Of a DNA stretch of 64,000 nt, positions 28,801-40,566 are shown one piece after another. Under the pieces are notes generated by a model. That model searched no databases, was not told where the DNA came from, and saw nothing but the letters and a program-made list of their open reading frames with translations. Source of the DNA: Wuchereria bancrofti (taxonomy: Eukaryota > Nematoda > Chromadorea > Rhabditida > Onchocercidae); assembly GCA_005281725.1 (NCBI GenBank), contig SSBO01000009.1, positions 9,331,795 to 9,395,794 of the forward strand. The letters are read 5' to 3'. The first letter of the stretch is position 1; each line of letters starts with the position of its first letter. A program made the position numbers and the translations under genes.

Positions 28801-31800
28801 TTTCATTCAAATGTCGATGAAATTTCATACATTCATTAATTAACACAATTTAAATAATTTTTGATATTAAAAAGCAAATCGATTATAGTTGCTGAAAATT
28901 GCAATGAACAGAAAAAGGAAAAGTAACTTTTTTTCTTTTAATTGCAAAACAAATGAGCAAATAAGTGATTATTGGAAAAAAAATCTTATTACCAATTTTA
29001 TTACCTTTTTCTTTTCATTATCAATTTTAAAAACATTTTGCAAAAAGTTTAAATTATTTAAAATAAATAAGCAAAAAGAATTACTTAGTTAATTAAGCAA
29101 TATTTATACATTGAAAATTTCAAGTATAATTAAAATAAGTTTTTTGTGAAAAAAATTCACATTCAATATTTTTTAATATTTAGAAATTCTCAACAGTTTT
29201 TAAAAAGTTTATGATTCAATTTAACTAAATTATAAGAAAAAAAAAATGAAAATTACTCTTTTCACACTTTCTCTTCTCTTTTTGCATTTATTAATTCATA
29301 CTAGAAATGATTGGAGTAATTTTATGGTACTAATACAAAATTTCGTTTTCGGTAACATATGATATTGATAGTTACGGTATTTCGAAATTTGGGTTCAGTT
29401 AGAAGTGGATTAAAAAAAGTGGTAGATTATCCGAATTTGAAGTTCTTAAACTTTGTTTACTACCTTATTATCATATGATTAATCTTATTTACTATCTTAC
29501 TATCATATGATTAAGCTCACTGTATTACCGTCAAAAAAAAAGGATCGCATTATGTCATGTCAATTTGAATATTTCATTATTTGAATTAATTTTTTTTTTT
29601 TTACTTTAATATTTTTCATACATTTGTTTATTATATAAAATTTTTCTTTGTAAATTTTTTTAGCAATTTTTTTTAAAATTTATTATCAAACAATTGTGTT
29701 CTTTCTTATTTTTCCATTATTCATTTTTCTCATTTTCTTTTATTTTTTATTCTTATATTCTTTTACCTATTTTCCTTAATTATTTAATTGATGTATTGCT
29801 GTGATATTTTTATATTTTTGCATCATTTCCTTTTCCAATTTATATTTATTTTAAATTAATTCATTTTGGTCTCTTCTTAATTTTAAATTATTTTTATTTA
29901 CTCTATTTTTTTCCCGTTCTGCCTTTTTCAAATTCATATAAAATATTGCAAATTAACTTTAATCAATTATTTCTTTTCCTTTTTCATCCAAATCGATTAC
30001 TGGTAAATTTCAATATTTGTAAATTTATCATACTCAAACCACTTAGCAATACTTTTACGCATGCAAAATTTTTGTGAAATTTCCTTATCTATTCTTTTTG
30101 ACTTTTTTTCTCCTTCTGTTTGTTTCCTTCTTTCTTTCTTTTATTTTCTATTTGATTACTTTTGAAGATATCATAAAATTAGAAAATGTTGTATAGTTTA
30201 GTTTTTTTTCTTTAATTTGTATTTGATAGTTGGGAAAATTAAACAAACATGGGTAAAATATGCGGGCAAATACTAACTAAAACATACAGAGTGAGAGGAG
30301 AAGAAGTTAAGGTATAGCTATTGAAATAATCGATTAAAGATTAAAAAATATCACTACGAAATATAAATTTTCAAAGAAAGAATAGCATTCGGATGTATGA
30401 CTATGCAAATATTGTATCTGATATGGTATTGACGGAAAGATATAAATAATAAGTAAGGTAAGGCAAGGTAAGGTAAGGTACACATACGCACATATGTACA
30501 GTAATCCAATCGCAATGTTAGACTTAAAAACTTTTTAAACAAAAAAAAAAAAAATGGAAAATCGTAAAGAAAAAGTTTAAAATTTCCAAAAATTTGAGTT
30601 TGTAATTGTTTTCTTTTAAAAATCTTAAAGGAGATGACAAATTTTGATCTAATGCATTAGAATTTTTTCAATTTTTTTTTTTTTTTTTNTTTGTAATTGT
30701 TTTCTTTTAAAAATCTTAAACAAGATAATAAATTTTGATCGAATGCATTAGAATTTTTTCAATTTTTTTTTTTTTTTTTAAGAAAGGAGAAAAATAGGAA
30801 AATTTGTAAAACTAAAAAAGTTCAATAATTCCTTTTTTTTGTTTTTAACTACTTAAAAACAAAACTAAGTAAAATTATTTGAAATTTTTCCTATTATTAA
30901 AAATATTTGATAATAAATGAATTTAAAATTATTACTTAAATTTTTTCCACAAAATTTCCAATTTATTGTTTTATTTTTTAACACACTTTCCTTTGCATTT
31001 CAGTGTACTTTAATTACATTTAATTTCTTTTTTTAATTCTACCGTTAAATTCTTTTTGTATCTAACAAATATTGTTATTCTATCTTTTTCTTTGCCATCA
31101 ACAATACTATCACCACCACCACTACTACTACTACCGCCACTAATAATGATAACATTAATTATCACAAATTTGTTTAATTAATTTATGACCCATTATCAAT
31201 TAATTAACTAATTAACAGTAATGATACTCATATATTTATAAAACATATACTATAAAATTGATCAATTAATTATTAAATAAATGAATGATAATGAGAAAAG
31301 AATGATCGTCATTTATTATAATATGATTAAACAATAAGTGACAAATTTATACCCCTGCTGATATATTTGTCACTTTGTCACTTTCTTTTCATGATTTATA
31401 TAAATGTTTATGTGTTGTACAGGTATGTGTGTACGTTGAATAAGTTATATAAGTCAGGTGCACGGGAATTAGATAAAACTTCTATTCATTTGTTATGAAA
31501 AGAGACAATTTTTATGATGAGTGAACAGCAGGATACCAAATTAACTCTCTACAAACGTTAAAAATTTTTTTGTCTAATTAATCATATGTACTAAATCACA
31601 AATATTTTTTTTTATTGCTCTTTTTTTCAATCTTTAATTTTTCTCTGAATTAAGAATAAAATTACTAATAAATGTCTATTTCGAAAAGGAAAACAATTAA
31701 AAAATTTAATTGATAATAATAAATTAAACTGCATAAAAAACAAATAACTGGTGTGCTTAAATTAAATCCAAAATTATATTTTATAAATTGTGTTAATTTT

Positions 31801-33369
31801 CATTTATTTTATAAATAGCAAATGTATAACATGACCAATGTAATTAAATTTATATAGTAATGAAATTTAAAAATCAAATTAAAATGTTTGGAACAGAAAA
31901 AAAAAGGATTTATTAATTGCAGTACCTCGATTAGGTTCCAGTTTTGGCCTTAATTGTGGTATTAATCCAGCTCATGCGGCAATGCAAGGATTACAATTAC
32001 CGCTTTCTGGTCATGTTGGTTCCAGACGTAAACGACGTGTACTTTTTTCACAAAATCAAGTTTATGAATTAGAACGACGCTTTCGTGCATCCAAATATTT
32101 AACAGCACCAGAACGTGAAGCATTAGCAAATTCAATTGGACTTTCAGCAACACAGGTTACCTACTCTATTTCAAGTTTTATTTATTTGTTTATTTTTTGT
32201 TTGTTTGTTTGTTTTGTTTGTCTATTTTAACATATTAATATGTTTATTTAAATTATTTTATTTGCAACAAATTTTTTCGCAAATTTTATAAAAAAATTAA
32301 AATTATTATTTTAGGTAAAAATTTGGTTTCAAAATCATCGCTATAAATGTAAACGTCAAGAAAAAGAGCGGAAAATGACCGATGGTAATAGAGGACGAGA
32401 AGAAAGTCAATCACCTGGGCCATCTAGGACACCAACGCCGTTAGATAGTAGTAGCATTGATAAGTATGTTTATATTATTAGTATTTTTAATTTTAGACTA
32501 ATTTTTGTTTAAATTTTTAATGAATAATACAAATAGAAATAAATAACACGATTTTTTGTCAAATTATATTTATTTGTAATTAAAATTGTTACTAAAGAAA
32601 ATTGAGTAATTTTTCTTTTCGTTTTTTTTTCTTTTGAAAGTAAGAAAATGTCATTTGTTTCTTTTCCTTGTTTTTATTCAAAATTTTCTCTTGAAATTTT
32701 AATTTTGAACTTTATAAATCTCCATGTCTTTACTTGCATCTTATCAGTTATCGTTTTTATCTATCATTTTATGTTTACGGATTAATATAATTTGTAGAAA
32801 AATGAATGTTTCAATACTGGTTAAAGATGGAAAACGTTGTGATAATGCACATGCTGTTACCGGTGCTGTACCGGATTCAAATCAGGAACATTTGTTAAAT
32901 TTAAGTGCATTACCTGATGGTATACCGGATTTGAAAAATCAATTTTATCAACAAGTATGTTTTATTTTCTTTTAAACATACGCAAAAATATACTAATAAA
33001 AAAAAAACATTGCTGTGAATAATAATTACAGCATTATAATTAATTCAAAATTAAATTACAGCAAATTAAAAATTATTTGCAAATCGTTAAGTACACTTAA
33101 ATAAATCAAAAACAAAATTGGAAAATAAGTAAAGCAATAATTTTTATAGGAAATTGTAATTAATTTAGTTAATATTATTTTTAAAAAATGCAGTAAATTT
33201 CAAAATTTTTTTTCATTTTGTTTTTTGAAATTTCACTAGAAAGATTTTTTTATAGGCAATGTGTCAACCGAGCAATATGTATCAGCAAGGAGCATTTCCA
33301 TTTCCGCCATTTGGTGCGCAACCGTATCCAACTGCTCAAAATCCATACTATCCGTATTATGCAAAATAA
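16816..33369 (+). CDS. ceh-24: NK-2 class homeobox transcription factor, NKX2-1/scarecrow/CEH-24 type
   Basis: A DNA-binding transcription factor of the NK-2 class; family members specify pharyngeal, muscle, neural or endodermal fates. Seven exons join in phase: 16816-17017, 27911-28178, 28332-28390, 31923-32155, 32315-32463, 32798-32954, 33256-33369 (393 aa, stop TAA). All introns are GT..AG. Seen: TN repressor motif [10 protein letters not shown] (residues 55-64); [10 protein letters not shown] (167-176), which matches a block known upstream of the NKX2-1 homeodomain; homeodomain 211-270 beginning RRKRRVLF, with WFQNHRY (Tyr54 is the NK-2 hallmark), split by an intron before position 45; NK2-specific domain [11 protein letters not shown] (308-318); a Pro/Tyr/Gln-rich tail ending YYPYYAK. 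The NHRY and RRKRR residues favour NKX2-1 over NKX2-5. The start is the ATG after TTTCAG; an earlier in-frame TTG at 16807 lies within the acceptor. Introns 1 (10.9 kb) and 3 (3.5 kb) are exceptionally long. The symbol is by homology. Confidence 0.92.
17893..18215. repeat. Degenerate ~40-bp tandem repeat
   Basis: Diverged units of the general form GATAATTC..TGATATTTTC.TTTATT.AATT.TGCAA follow each other in this part of intron 1 (starts near 17893, 17907, 17944, 18001, 18095 and 18135). Unit length varies by several bases and identity is low. The 150-codon open frame that overlaps it (17545-17997) begins without a proper ATG and has low-complexity composition, so I do not treat it as a gene. 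Confidence 0.5.
18795..18821. repeat. (CATG)n microsatellite
   Basis: Four-base CATG/ATGC repeats, self-complementary and thus able to form a cruciform, ending in a further GATGCATG. Lies in intron 1 within a stretch of somewhat higher complexity. Confidence 0.9.
23394..23667. repeat. Diverged 60-bp direct repeat
   Basis: 23394-23454 and 23609-23667 share CTTATTG.ATTTATATAAATTA.TTATGTAAAGGTAAAT and then ATTTAGTCATA, with a few substitutions and a 2-bp length difference. The spacer has a weaker related unit around 23510-23580. Intronic, no coding potential. Confidence 0.75.
24841..25450 (+). repeat. 600-bp purine-rich block with a GGA-repeat core
   Basis: The + strand is almost all A and G over about 600 bases. 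The core at 25350-25420 is an uninterrupted run of purines containing GGA repeats and GGG. GTA/GTAGTA triplets lie at about 25095-25140. It gives Glu- or Gly/Arg-rich open frames that are composition artefacts. Sequences of this type can adopt triplex or two-tier quadruplex structures. It sits in intron 1 of the homeobox gene, on the sense strand. Confidence 0.85.
30451..30480. repeat. (AAGGT)n microsatellite
   Basis: Five-base AAGGT/AAGGC repeats within intron 3 of the homeobox gene. Each unit contains GGTAAG, a donor-like pentamer, on the sense strand, but no exon precedes it. Confidence 0.85.
30599..30779. repeat. Two-copy tandem duplication, ~91-bp period
   Basis: 30599-30688 and 30690-30779 both read TTTGTAATTGTTTTCTTTTA, then AAATCTTAAA, then AATGCATTAGAATTTTTTCA and a long T tract. 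Five or so substitutions separate the copies, so this is a real, aged duplication and not an assembly echo, although a single N (30689) sits at the junction. Intron 3 of the homeobox gene. Confidence 0.85.
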
Positions 33370-36300
33370 AAATTAATTTATATTGGAAAAAAGAAAAAAA
33401 ACAAAAAGAAAAACAAATAATCATTCTTGTTATTTATTTTTTTACAAAAATTTCTCTTTCGAATTAATGTATTCAATTATTTGAGTTATTGTGTACCTTA
33501 AAAATTGTTTTCTTTCTCACTCCATTAATGCTTTTTTATTTATGAAAAAATGCTGAGGAATTTAAGAAAAAAATTTCATCGTTTTTGATCAATGACTTAC
33601 AGTAATTAATTATTTCACTAATTTCAAAAATGCTTCTTTTCTTGTTAATTTCCTTTTTTTGCAATCAAATAATTGTTTAAGTATTATTTATTTGGTTAAC
33701 TTTGTGAACTTAACATCCATCTGTAATCTTTGAACTTGATCGAACACATATATTATGCATCATTCTTATGATAATGATAATAGTGATAACGACGATGAAA
33801 TAGTCCTGCAATATTGATCAAAATGATAATATTTATTCCACAACGCTTTAACATACAATTTGTCGATTTGTTATTTTAATTAACTTTTACGAGAATTTTC
33901 ATAAATTCATTCGTACACTAACTCAATTAAAATGAAAAAAGTGATAAAAATTGAAAAAAATAAAATTTTTAATGAAAGACTTTGTTTATAATTTTGTTAA
34001 CTTTTCAATTATTAATTACTGATTGATTGACTAATATGAATTAAAGCAAAAGAAAACAAGAAACACTAATCAATAATTTATATATTTAAGTGTATATTAT
34101 CATTATTAAACAAATTCAACAATAAACTTTTATAAAATTTAAAAATTACATTAAACTATAGAAATAGTTAACCTTGGGTAGTATTTCATATACTTTCATA
34201 TTTGATGCAATTCTTTTTTTAATTCCTTTTATTGTATAATATTTGCATTTGCTTTGATCTTTTAAATATTTTTTCTTTTTTTTTTTTTTTTTGGTGCTAT
34301 ATTATTATTAATATTGTGTTTGTTACATTCTGTAAATTTATTTTATAGCTATTGTTTTTTTTTTCATTTTCTTTTAAATTATATGAAAACTTTTATTTTC
34401 TTTTTTATTTTGCTAAACAAAATAATTTGATAAGTTTAGAAAAATTTCAATCATTTCTTTTTTCATTATTTATTTGTCAACAACAAAAAAAAGAAATGTT
34501 TTGCAAAAAGATTTTTAGAACAAGTATAAACAATATAATTTTTTTGAACAATAGAAAATAAATATTTCCAATTTACGAGAAAAAAGATAAGGAAATAAAT
34601 AAATAGAAAAATTAAACAATATATGCCTTTTATATATATATGTATACAATTTTTATGTATAATTATGTAGAAAATTAAAATACTGATATTAGTACTTATT
34701 GGCATAGAATGCATTAAATTAAATTGTTTTTGATTTCCATTTCTTATTTTTTTTTTATTTTCTTTTTTGGTGGCATATTTGTATTACAGCTAATAAAAGC
34801 TTTCAACTGATTTCACTTCTCTCTTTCACTTGTAAACAATCACTATGCATTCCAATTATTTTTTTTTTGTCAGAATTATATAAGTTTCAAATATTTTTCA
34901 CGTGAAATCATTTGATTCACGTTAACGTGCTACGTGCAATTTTCTAGCAAACAAAGAAAGAAAGAATGGAAACTTTACTTTGTGTTAATTTTAACTTGTT
35001 TTCTCTTTTTTTTATTTTTTTGTAATCTATAATATAAGTAACAAGTTTAGCAATCAAATAAGCAAAATTTAAATTTAATAATACATATACTTTCTTTAGA
35101 CACACAAACAAATTAACATTGGTGCAATTTTTTTATAAAATATTTTTTTTTAACATTTCATTAAAAGAAGTTGTATCACATGTCAAAGATAAATGAACAA
35201 ATTAAAAAAAAAAAAAAAAACGAAAAGAAGAAACGATGTTTTTAAGCAGAAATTTATTACTAATATTTTAATAACATTCTCGTATATACTTTCCAAGGTA
35301 CATAATTTTAATACCATAAAATAAATTGTTTTATTTCAAAGTAATAAATTAGCTCTATCATAAAATTATAATAAAATTTTAATTGTTTAAGTGTTTCAAA
35401 TATTTTATACATTAGAAAATATTTGCTAATTATTGATTAATGTAACATAGAAATATCAATCAAACAAATAAAAATTTTTCACTTCCGGTTAACCTACCCA
35501 ATGACCTTCATTGCATTCATTCATTTAATCTTATTAAAATTTATTATTGAAGTATTTTTAAATGGATAAACTCTGATTGATTGCAAATTGTAAATAGCAA
35601 AACGAAATTATTATATGTAAATTTTCTACATATGCGTAAATAATAAATGCATACTAGAATTAATTTTGAAAAGGTGACAAAAGGTTATGGAATGGATAAA
35701 TCAAATTTATGGATTAATTTAGAATGTAACAGTTCATTAATTGTAACATATAAATTACTGAATTTGTCGGAATGCTTTATTCCAAAACAACTGCTAATTA
35801 TTACTTTCAAATTTCGAACTGCTAATTATTACTTTCGAAAAGATATGCAACAAATGAAATTATACCTTTCATCTTTTTTTTCTTTTTTTTAAGGAATAAT
35901 TGAAAATTACAATGATTACAAATATTTTAGCATAGCGCCTCATAATTTACGCATCATTAACGTCATCTTAACGTGACGCATTAATTAGATTAGAATTTAT
36001 GCTTACTATGTTGGCTGGAATTCCCGCTGTTCTCATTGACCGTTATATCCAATGTAATGGTATTTTAAAAAAATTCTTTTTCTCTTTTTTTTTTTTGTTT
36101 ATATAAATTAAAAAAAAAGAAAAATATCTTTTAGATAAAAAACAAGAAAACAAAAAAGAAAAAAATTATTTGAAATTTTCAAAAAAAAATTTCTTTTTCT
36201 TCTTTTTTGCAGCAATAAAGTTCGCTTTAAAATAATCTACGTGCATAAAAGTTCAAAAAAGAAAAATTAAAGCTCTTCTTATCTTTAAATGAATATTTTA

Positions 36301-39161
36301 CAAATTTTGGAAATTTTGCAATAAATTTAAAAGTTAAGGAAATGGTATTATAATTTGATAAAAATCGATTTAAATAGACGCACATGTTTTGTTCCCTAAT
36401 CGGTAAGATTAATGATGTGTGAAATTAAATAAAGCGTTGGAAAAAACTATTTTTAAGGTATTAATAATAATTTTAAATTAAATGAAATTATTATATTATC
36501 TATTTTCAAAAATTTTTACGCAAAAATTAAAATTGATATTACCATTTGCATTAATTTTAGAAAATGTATATTTTATGAATCCAAAAACAAAAAAATCTTT
36601 TAATGTTCTCATAATTAATTTTATATTTTAGAATCAGTTTTCCTATGCAATGATTTTGTTCGAGAAAAAAATAAAAAATGAAAATAAAAAAAATGGTGTG
36701 AGTTCATGACCTTATAAATCTTCTAAAAGTATTAAAATGTTTCTAAGATAGTTTTATCCTCAATAATCCGTCACAATATCTATCAAAAGTTGACTTAAGT
36801 AATAGTAGTAGCAGTAGTAATAGCAGTAGCATTAGTAGTAATAGCACAAAAGTAAACAATATCAAAAGTACCGCAATTCTCTTAAAAAAAAAAAATAAAA
36901 TAAAGTTGACCATTTTTATGAGGATGATGAAACCTTTCGGTGACACCAAACGTTGCAATCTTTACCTTATTTACCCTTTAATTTTATCATCTTCCATTCT
37001 GTCGCATATCATCAAAGTAAATTGTTGAATGTATACTAAAAGCTTTTTTTTGTTTACACAGTAAATAACCTAGATTGTCAGAATAATAACAACCATAATA
37101 ATAATAGTAATAATAAAATATTAATAATAATAATAATAATGATATGAGAGGAATAATGATATCCATGATAATTGTATCGATGATAATGATAATTGTTACA
37201 AATTATTCATCCCATTAAGCTGACTAATTATTAAATTATTTGGTAAAATATATCATTATAAATCCAATAACATACATCTCAAGTATGTGTTAATTAAATA
37301 AATTGTGATCCTAGTAGAAAAAAGTAATGAATAAATTTAATAAAATTTCTATTTAAGTGCTTTTTAGATTATTTTTAAGATATGAATTGCATTAAATACA
37401 AACTTTTTTAAATCATAAATTCATCTTTAAAACACACACAAAAAAAGATTAGACTAAGAAATTAATTTTTAATACACCAAAAATATTAATGTAATTCGTC
37501 ATCTAAATTTTATTCCGCTTAGAAATATTTGAATTTTCTTTAGTCTGGTAAATTTTATGAAAATCTTTATTCTTTTATACTGAAAAAGAATATGTTTCTT
37601 CTTGAATTTTTTTTTTTTTGCAATAAATCTAAGCTAAAACAATCTTTAGCAATTCAATATGAAAAAGATAAGAAAATGATTTCTACACAAATTTTTAATT
37701 TAAATAAAATAAAAACAATGGAATTATTGCTCTCAGTTAATTTATTTTATAATAGTTACAAAAACAAACTTGAAAGCAAATCTGAAAAAAGTTTGTTTTT
37801 TTCAATTGTTTCATTTTTTATTTCATACATGTTATGGAAATGTAAAATAATAAAATAAAAAATTTTAGTTCCTCTTTTCAACAAAATTTATTCTTTCGTC
37901 ATTTATTTTAGCCTTTTATTGAAATAATTGAAATTATAAAATGATATTTTGCATTTTCATCATAAATTTTTCGTATTTTTTTTTGCAAGCATTACGGTAG
38001 GCGACATTTTTATGCAAATGCATTTGTGATGATGAATATTTGTCGCAGAATACTACTTATGTTCATCATTAATGATACCTTCGCTAATCGTCTCTAAAAT
38101 ATGCATAATCCGATTTTTTGCTCATTGGCTAAATTTTTCAAAATTCCAATATTGGCATATAAATTTCGATATTTCACATACATCCATTTATTATTATGTA
38201 ACAAGCATAATTAATTATTATCAGAAAAAAAATTAATTTTTTCTATTTTTTCAAATTTATATAAAATTTCGAGAAAAAACACTTTTAATTTTAGCTACAG
38301 ATTTGTAACAATTTTAGTAACTAAATTTAATTATTTTTGATTTAAAACTATTTTTCTTTTGTTTTTTTTAAATTACTCTTTCTTTTGTTGTCAACTTTTG
38401 GAATGAAATTTGCTTGATAGAAATAACTTGAGCTAATAAATTGCAAACAATTAAATAGTATTTATTTTGGGTTTAAAAGTCTTTTTTTACCAAAAGTTCA
38501 TTTCTATTATCATCATTATCAATAGCATCACTATAATTATCAATTTTATCATAATGAAAGCATGTTGTAAAAGTCATATTGAAATTTTTAAAGTGCTTTG
38601 CAAATAAATTTTCTTGAACGACTGTTTTCTCAATTTCTATTTATCCAAATTTCTTTTTTTGCCATTTAAAATTCTCATTCCATCAAGTTAATTAACTGCA
38701 ATTTTATATGTAAAATACTGTAAGTGAATGAAGAAAAAATGCAATTAAAAATACAATAAGCTAATTGTTATTATAAAATAATTTTAATAAGCAAAAAAAA
38801 TTTTCATTACTTATATTTCTTATCCATTATTGCTATTTTAATATAATACTACTATTATTATAATATTATAAAGTATAATAATTATTTTATTTTTTGTATT
38901 AACTTTTCTTTCCTTCCTTTTCTTTTGCTTTTTTCAATTAATATTTTTCCATTCTCAAATAACAATTATAACCTTTATTTCTTTTAAATTATATTATAAT
39001 TTAAAAAAGAAAAACATATGTTTTAAAAATTCATCCATCATAATAACCTATGAATTGCTATAATAACAACAACAACAACAACAATGACAAATAACACTTC
39101 TTCAATCAATGCATACTACTGTATCCTTTTATTATCATTTGCCTTCTTTCTTTCAATCATC

Positions 39162-39235
39162 CAATTCAATTCAATTCAATTCAATTCAATTCAACCAACC
39201 AACTAACCAAGCAAGCAACCAAACAACTAACCAAT
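39162..39235. repeat. (TTCAA)n followed by CCAA-type repeat
   Basis: About seven TTCAA pentamers (39162-39195) pass into degenerate CCAA/CTAACCAA units. An open frame through it encodes Asn/Gln-rich low-complexity peptide and is not taken as a gene. Confidence 0.9.
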
Positions 39236-40541
39236 CATCAATTCATCCATATTTATCTTTCAAGAGTTCTTATAATGAATTTATTAAATGAAATAGCTAG
39301 TTAATCATTATCTTGATCTTTGCCTTTCGCTTCTTCTTTTCCATTTATTTCATTCAATCTCTCTCTCTCTTTCTCTCTTTCCCTTTCTCTCCCTCTCTCT
39401 TACTTTCATTCATCTTTTTCCTTTATTACTTACAGAGTGATAATCATAGTTGTGCTAGTAGTATAATCTTAAAGCTAACTTTATCTTCCATGAAATCAAC
39501 AAAAGTTGTTATTGCATAAATAATTTGAGTAAACAATTAACCAATCACAACCCTATTTTCATTTTTAATCCAATCAATTAACCAATACTAAATTTCATTT
39601 TAATTAAATTATTTCCATTTCATTATTACATTAAAATATGATCAAATATGATGAAATAAAAAAGGGAAACAAAAATAAAATTTAAAAAAGCAGTAGGAAA
39701 TATTAATGATGATATTACTACTACTAAAAAAACATTTAGCAGTTTGCTTTCAATAACATTTCATTACTAAAATTGTAATTAAAATTAAATGTAATAAATT
39801 GAGAAATTCTTAAATTATGGTTGCGTTCAACAATTCATATTTTTGATGAAAAATTTTTACTAGAAATTTTTAAATCAAACATAATAGGTTGCAAGTAGAC
39901 TAAAGAAAAAAGGTTTACTTTTTGAAATTTATCTTTTCTTCCGCAGACATTGCTTCTTATTTATCTTTGAGAAGCAAATGTATTTTTCAAAAAAATTCAA
40001 AAATCTGCAATTTTTTTATTAATAAATTAAAACAAATTTTGCATAATTATTAATCAAAATCAGTTGAATATATCATTTTTCAAATATTTCATAATAGTCA
40101 TCTTAATAAAACATTTTCAACTTTTAAATTAAAAAAATAACAAAATTATATTTGTTAAAAGAATTAGAGTGAGCAAAAAAAAAAAGAAAAAATAAAAAAA
40201 AGGTAAAACTTTCCGGAAGTGTGGAATATTTTTTTTTTTTGTTTGTTATCGTGGAAAACGTTTGACCTTTCTCTCTCTCTCTCCCTCTTCTCCTCTCTCT
40301 CCCAATTCTATCTTATCCTTATGAACACCTGAGAGTACTCCAATGTCATCCATTCATTTATTTCCCATTGCTTTAGAAATCGTACATTTGCGTTCTCTTC
40401 GTCAACCAACCTTTTTTCCTTTTTTTTTTTTCCCACTTAAATATCACACATACAGGAAAATAACCACTTAACCTACCTGAAGGGAATATTTTACGGAAAT
40501 AAAAGAAGATAGAAATGAAAGTAACCGGATGTCTGATAATT

Positions 40542-40566
40542 AATGAATGAATGAATGAATGAATGA
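40542..40566. repeat. (AATG)n microsatellite
   Basis: Six AATG tetramers. Confidence 0.9.

Noticed and set aside
31962..32153. Minus-strand open frame across the homeobox exon
   Set aside because: Antisense shadow of the homeodomain exon.
35647..35892. 81-codon frame in the gene desert
   Set aside because: Mixed composition but no motif, no splice partners, and a homopolymer-encoded end.
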